Origin: a bacterium
GTDB lineage: Bacteria > Krumholzibacteriota > Krumholzibacteriia > LZORAL124-64-63
DNA length: 64,000 nucleotides
Assembly (NCBI GenBank): GCA_003353795.1
Contig: PIVY01000004.1
Span: 1-64,000, forward strand
Direction of reading: 5' to 3'
The translations under genes were made by a program, and so were the position numbers. Shown one piece after another: positions 61,135 through 64,000 of the stretch (its first letter is position 1; every line of letters begins with the position of its first letter). Below the pieces are notes generated by a model that saw nothing but the letters and a program-made list of their open reading frames with translations, was not told the DNA's origin and did not search any database.

Positions 61135-63812
61135 TCCAGAACCTCGCGGACCTTGAGCAGCAGGTCGTGGTGACGGTACGGCTTCTGGAGGAGATCCAGC
61201 CCCTCGTCCAGCACGAAATCGGTGTGGATGCCGTCCATGGCGTAGCCGCTGGAGAACAGGACCCGCACGTCGGGATTCACCTCGCGCATGCGCTCGAACA
61301 CGGCGTCGCCGCCGAGCCCGGGCATCACCACGTCGAGGACCGCCAGGTCGACCTGCGCCGCGTGCTTGGCGAACACCGCCAGCGCCTCCACCCCGTCGGC
61401 TGCCACGAGGACGGTGTAGCCCACGCCTTCCAGCATGGTCTTGCTGAGCCGGCGGACCATGTCGTCGTCCTCGGCCAGCAAGATGACCTCCGTCCCACCC
61501 GGCACTGATTCCGTGGCATCATCGACCACGCCGACCGAGTCGCGCTCGATCCGGGGCAGATAGATCTCGAAAGTGGATCCCTCGCCCACCTCGCTGGCAA
61601 CGCGGATCAGACCACCGTGCTGGCGTACCAGACCGTAGACCGTGGCCAGCCCCAGACCGGTACCCTTGCCGACGTCCTTGGTGGTGAAGAAGGGCTCGAA
61701 GATCCGGCTGATCGTCACGTCGTCCATGCCGCTGCCGTCGTCGGCCACGCTCAGGCGCACGTATGGTCCGGGCCGGGCCTCGGCGTGGTTCGCGCAGAAT
61801 TCCTCGTCGAGCTGCACGTTCGCCGTCTCGATGGTAATGGCGCCGCCGTCGGTGATGGCGTCGCGAGCGTTGATGCAGAGGTTGGTGAGGATCTGACCGA
61901 TCTGACCCCGATCCGCCCGCACGGTCCCGAGGTCGCGGCCGGGAACAACCTCGAGTTCGATGTGGGCGCCGATCACGCGGCGGAGCATCATCATCATCTC
62001 GGACACGGATTCGTTGAGGTCGACGTTGTTCATCTCGAGAACCTGCTGACGGCTGAAAGCCAGCAGCTGGCTGACCAGGACCTTGGCCCGCTCGCTCGCC
62101 TTCAAGACCTCGCCGATGCAATCGGACACGCGGCTTCCGGGCTCGGTTTCGGCCTCGGCCAGCTCGCCGTAGCCGAGGATCGCCTGGAGCAGGTTGTTGA
62201 AGTCGTGGGCCACGCCCCCTGCGAGCTGTCCCACGGCCTCGATACGCTGGGAATGGCGGAGCTGATCTTCGAGTATCTCGCGGGCCTCTTCGGCGCGCCG
62301 ACGATCGGTGATGTCGATGATCACACCGAGGGCCGCGTAGAGCCGGCCGTGCTCGTCGTAGAGGGGATGGGTGGCGATCCAGGCCGGAAAATGGGAACCG
62401 TCCTGGCGCACCATGGTCAGCTCACCGGCGAGGCCCTTGCGGCCATGCTGCATCCGGCGCAGCACGTCGGCGAGCCGGACCGCGTCCTCCGCCAGATGCA
62501 GGCGGGCCACGGCGTCGCCGAGAATCTCGTCTCGCGAGTAGCCGAAGATCTTCTCCGCGCCGGGACTGAACTCCTGGATCGTGTATACCGGCCCGACCAC
62601 GTCGGCGATGATGAACGCGACCTTGGATGCGCCCTCGAACACCGCCCGCAACCGCCGCTCGCTGCGACGCACCTCCAGTTCCACTCGGCGGCGCCGCGAA
62701 ATGCTGACGAACAGCGCCACGATCAGACCCACCAGGATCATGAAGACCGCGAGCGTGGACCAGATGAGGGCGCGGTAGGTCCGATAGAACGAGAACGAGC
62801 GGTGCTCGAGAACGCTGTCGGGCGGCAAGGCGGCCTCGGCGAGGCCGAATCGATCCAGTTGCCGCCAGTCGAACATGTAGCGGAGGGGACTCTTGCCCAG
62901 GGGAATGTCGGCGGCATTCTCGCCGGCCAGGATGCGCCGGGCGAGGCGGGCGGCCATGGCTCCCTCCAGCACGCCGTCGGCCAGCTTGCCGCCCACGATG
63001 CCGTGGCCCAGGTAGAAGTCCCACACGGAATAGACCGGCACCGAGCAGTAGGGCGCGAGACGTTCGAGGTTCTGCTCGTGGGAGAAGACCCGCCCCTGGC
63101 TGTCGCGGCCGAAGATCAACAGGAAGACGAGGGTCCGTTCGGAGAACTCGGCGACGATATCCTGGAGTTCCGCCACGGTCTTGTCGTCGACGTATCGGAC
63201 GGACACGCGGTCGGTCAGGGATGCGAACTCGACCTCGGCGCGTTCGCGCAAGGCCTGCCCGGTACGCGATTCGTCGGTGATGACGACCACCTCGCGCGTG
63301 TCGGGATGCAGACGCAGGGCCAGCTCCAGCGTCTCGCCCATGGCGATGGATTCGCGGAGCCCGGTGAGCCGGCGACCGTCGCGCATGTCGGGCCGGAAGC
63401 CGCTGACGCTGCAGAACACGATGGGCACGCCGGGCGCCAGGGACTCGCCGCGATCGAGCATGAACTGCAGGGCATGGTCGTCGGCGCAGATCACCACGTC
63501 GAGGCACTGGGCCGCGTACTTGATCTGGAGCATGTCCGCGAAGGCATCGAGGTACGCATCGTTCGTCACGTGCCTCGTGTCCATGAACTCGAAGCGCAAT
63601 TCGGCGAACTGGGGCTCGTCGGCGAAGACTTCGCTGATTCCGCGAGAAATGCTGTCGGACCAGGAGAATCCGTGGTGGTAGGAGTGCAGGACCAGGACGC
63701 ACTTCCGGGGATCCGACGGCTCGTCGGCGGTTGCGGCCATGGCCGGGACCGCAAACAGGAACAGCGCCCAGAGGAGGACGGCGCGTTGGATGCGTGGGTG
63801 GATGGTCGCCAT
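61125..63812 (-). CDS. Hybrid sensor histidine kinase with ABC-substrate-binding-like sensor
   Basis: The 895-residue membrane protein has an N-terminal signal ([26 protein letters not shown]) and a periplasmic sensor of the ABC sugar-binding/substrate-binding-like type (residues about 30-335: [44 protein letters not shown]). A helix near 350-370 leads to a PAS domain (about 390-515), a HisKA segment ([19 protein letters not shown], the phospho-His), and HATPase_c ([28 protein letters not shown]). A C-terminal receiver domain follows, with D in VLDVVMP and K in LQKPY. The internal receiver makes it a hybrid kinase, so an output partner must be encoded elsewhere. ATG 63812 has no strong ribosome site. 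Confidence 0.93.
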   Translation of the reverse strand: MATIHPRIQRAVLLWALFLFAVPAMAATADEPSDPRKCVLVLHSYHHGFSWSDSISRGISEVFADEPQFAELRFEFMDTRHVTNDAYLDAFADMLQIKYAAQCLDVVICADDHALQFMLDRGESLAPGVPIVFCSVSGFRPDMRDGRRLTGLRESIAMGETLELALRLHPDTREVVVITDESRTGQALRERAEVEFASLTDRVSVRYVDDKTVAELQDIVAEFSERTLVFLLIFGRDSQGRVFSHEQNLERLAPYCSVPVYSVWDFYLGHGIVGGKLADGVLEGAMAARLARRILAGENAADIPLGKSPLRYMFDWRQLDRFGLAEAALPPDSVLEHRSFSFYRTYRALIWSTLAVFMILVGLIVALFVSISRRRRVELEVRRSERRLRAVFEGASKVAFIIADVVGPVYTIQEFSPGAEKIFGYSRDEILGDAVARLHLAEDAVRLADVLRRMQHGRKGLAGELTMVRQDGSHFPAWIATHPLYDEHGRLYAALGVIIDITDRRRAEEAREILEDQLRHSQRIEAVGQLAGGVAHDFNNLLQAILGYGELAEAETEPGSRVSDCIGEVLKASERAKVLVSQLLAFSRQQVLEMNNVDLNESVSEMMMMLRRVIGAHIELEVVPGRDLGTVRADRGQIGQILTNLCINARDAITDGGAITIETANVQLDEEFCANHAEARPGPYVRLSVADDGSGMDDVTISRIFEPFFTTKDVGKGTGLGLATVYGLVRQHGGLIRVASEVGEGSTFEIYLPRIERDSVGVVDDATESVPGGTEVILLAEDDDMVRRLSKTMLEGVGYTVLVAADGVEALAVFAKHAAQVDLAVLDVVMPGLGGDAVFERMREVNPDVRVLFSSGYAMDGIHTDFVLDEGLDLLQKPYRHHDLLLKVREVLDQG

Positions 63813-63869
63813 GGGTCGTGTATATCAGGGAGCCACTGGGTCGTCAATCGCCGCAAGTGTCAGATGCAA

Positions 63870-63900
63870 GAAGGCCGGGCGTCAGTGCCGCCCGGCCTTC
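63870..63900 (-). terminator. Terminator after the gene entering from the right edge
   Basis: A perfect 12-bp stem (63870-63881 with 63889-63900) is followed on the minus strand by TTGCATCTG. It lies 24 bases past the stop at 63924. Confidence 0.82.
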
Positions 63901-63923
63901 GACAGGATTCAGAATCCGTGATC

Positions 63924-64000
63924 CTAATCCTCCACGTATCGCCGCTCCGGCTCGGTCACTTTCCGCGCCTCTTCCAGGTGCCCGGGATGCTCATGCATAT
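63924..64000 (-). CDS. C-terminal fragment of a gene cut by the window edge
   Basis: A minus-strand frame enters from beyond base 64000 and ends at TAG (63924-63926). The visible 24 residues end EEARKVTEPERRYVED and are hydrophilic and charged; no family can be read from so little. The terminator just downstream supports that this is the true end of a gene. Confidence 0.5.
   Translation of the reverse strand, partial: MHEHPGHLEEARKVTEPERRYVED

Noticed and set aside
1-64000. CRISPR arrays, tRNA, rRNA, insertion sequences or prophage genes
   Set aside because: I found no regularly spaced repeats, cloverleaf sequences, rRNA signatures or transposase/integrase motifs by reading; small structured RNAs cannot be excluded without a covariance search.

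Overview
The window is high-GC, densely coded DNA from a Gram-negative (diderm) bacterium. A TolC-type outer-membrane channel, a TonB-dependent receptor, lipoproteins and many Sec signal peptides support this. Two secreted proteins end in an NPFNP / GVYLARL (FlgD-like) C-terminal domain. Others carry Asp-box propellers, LVIVD-type repeats or dockerin-like repeats, and there are transmembrane Ser/Thr kinases. This mix is typical of uncultured lineages of or near the FCB group (Krumholzibacteriota / Eisenbacteria / Latescibacterota-like). That placement is inference; no marker gene is present to fix it.

Layout. 1-7564: a truncated Ser/Thr kinase, an Asp-box propeller protein, two HAD phosphatases, a methyltransferase and a zinc-ribbon protein. 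7791-10537: an aromatic amino acid hydroxylase and a DUF389 membrane protein with a lipid-kinase-like N-terminus. 10558-14269: a two-gene module combining a CydA-like quinol-oxidising membrane domain with eight c-type hemes. 14420-19398: a four-gene efflux operon (two HlyD-type adaptors, a MacB/FtsX-type permease, a TolC-type channel) with no ATPase gene. 19767-20995: a secreted protein and a lipoprotein. 21054-25079: cytochrome b, Rieske protein and octaheme cytochrome c, a bc-like complex. 25260-34620: a GH99-like enzyme, a polytopic Ser/Thr kinase, a peroxiredoxin whose catalytic cysteine is encoded by in-frame TGA, a lipoprotein, a penicillin acylase and a PepSY protein. 35332-44106: a tetR-aroF-menF-menD-menH-menB-menC-menE operon behind two tandem operator palindromes. 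44107-50313: a gene remnant, a thioesterase, three further secreted proteins, a conserved membrane protein, and a prolidase-like / hydroxyproline dehydratase pair. 50454-64000: an LVIVD-repeat protein, a TonB receptor, a DUF1761 protein, a dihydroorotate-dehydrogenase-like enzyme, a small STAS-like protein, two divergent CotH-family genes flanking an inverted repeat, a hybrid histidine kinase and the end of one more gene.

How it fits together. The men operon makes the menaquinone precursor. The two quinol-oxidising modules in the window are plausible consumers of menaquinol and pass electrons to multiheme cytochromes c. The most notable single gene is the probable selenocysteine peroxiredoxin, whose UGA is followed by a hairpin that fits the bacterial SECIS model. 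The most notable pattern is a short C-terminal tail, roughly W-[ST]-x-[VL]-K-[SG]-[LF]-[FY]-R. It ends three unrelated secreted proteins, has a divergent form in a fourth, and survives in a decayed remnant after menE. It may be an undescribed sorting or anchoring tag.
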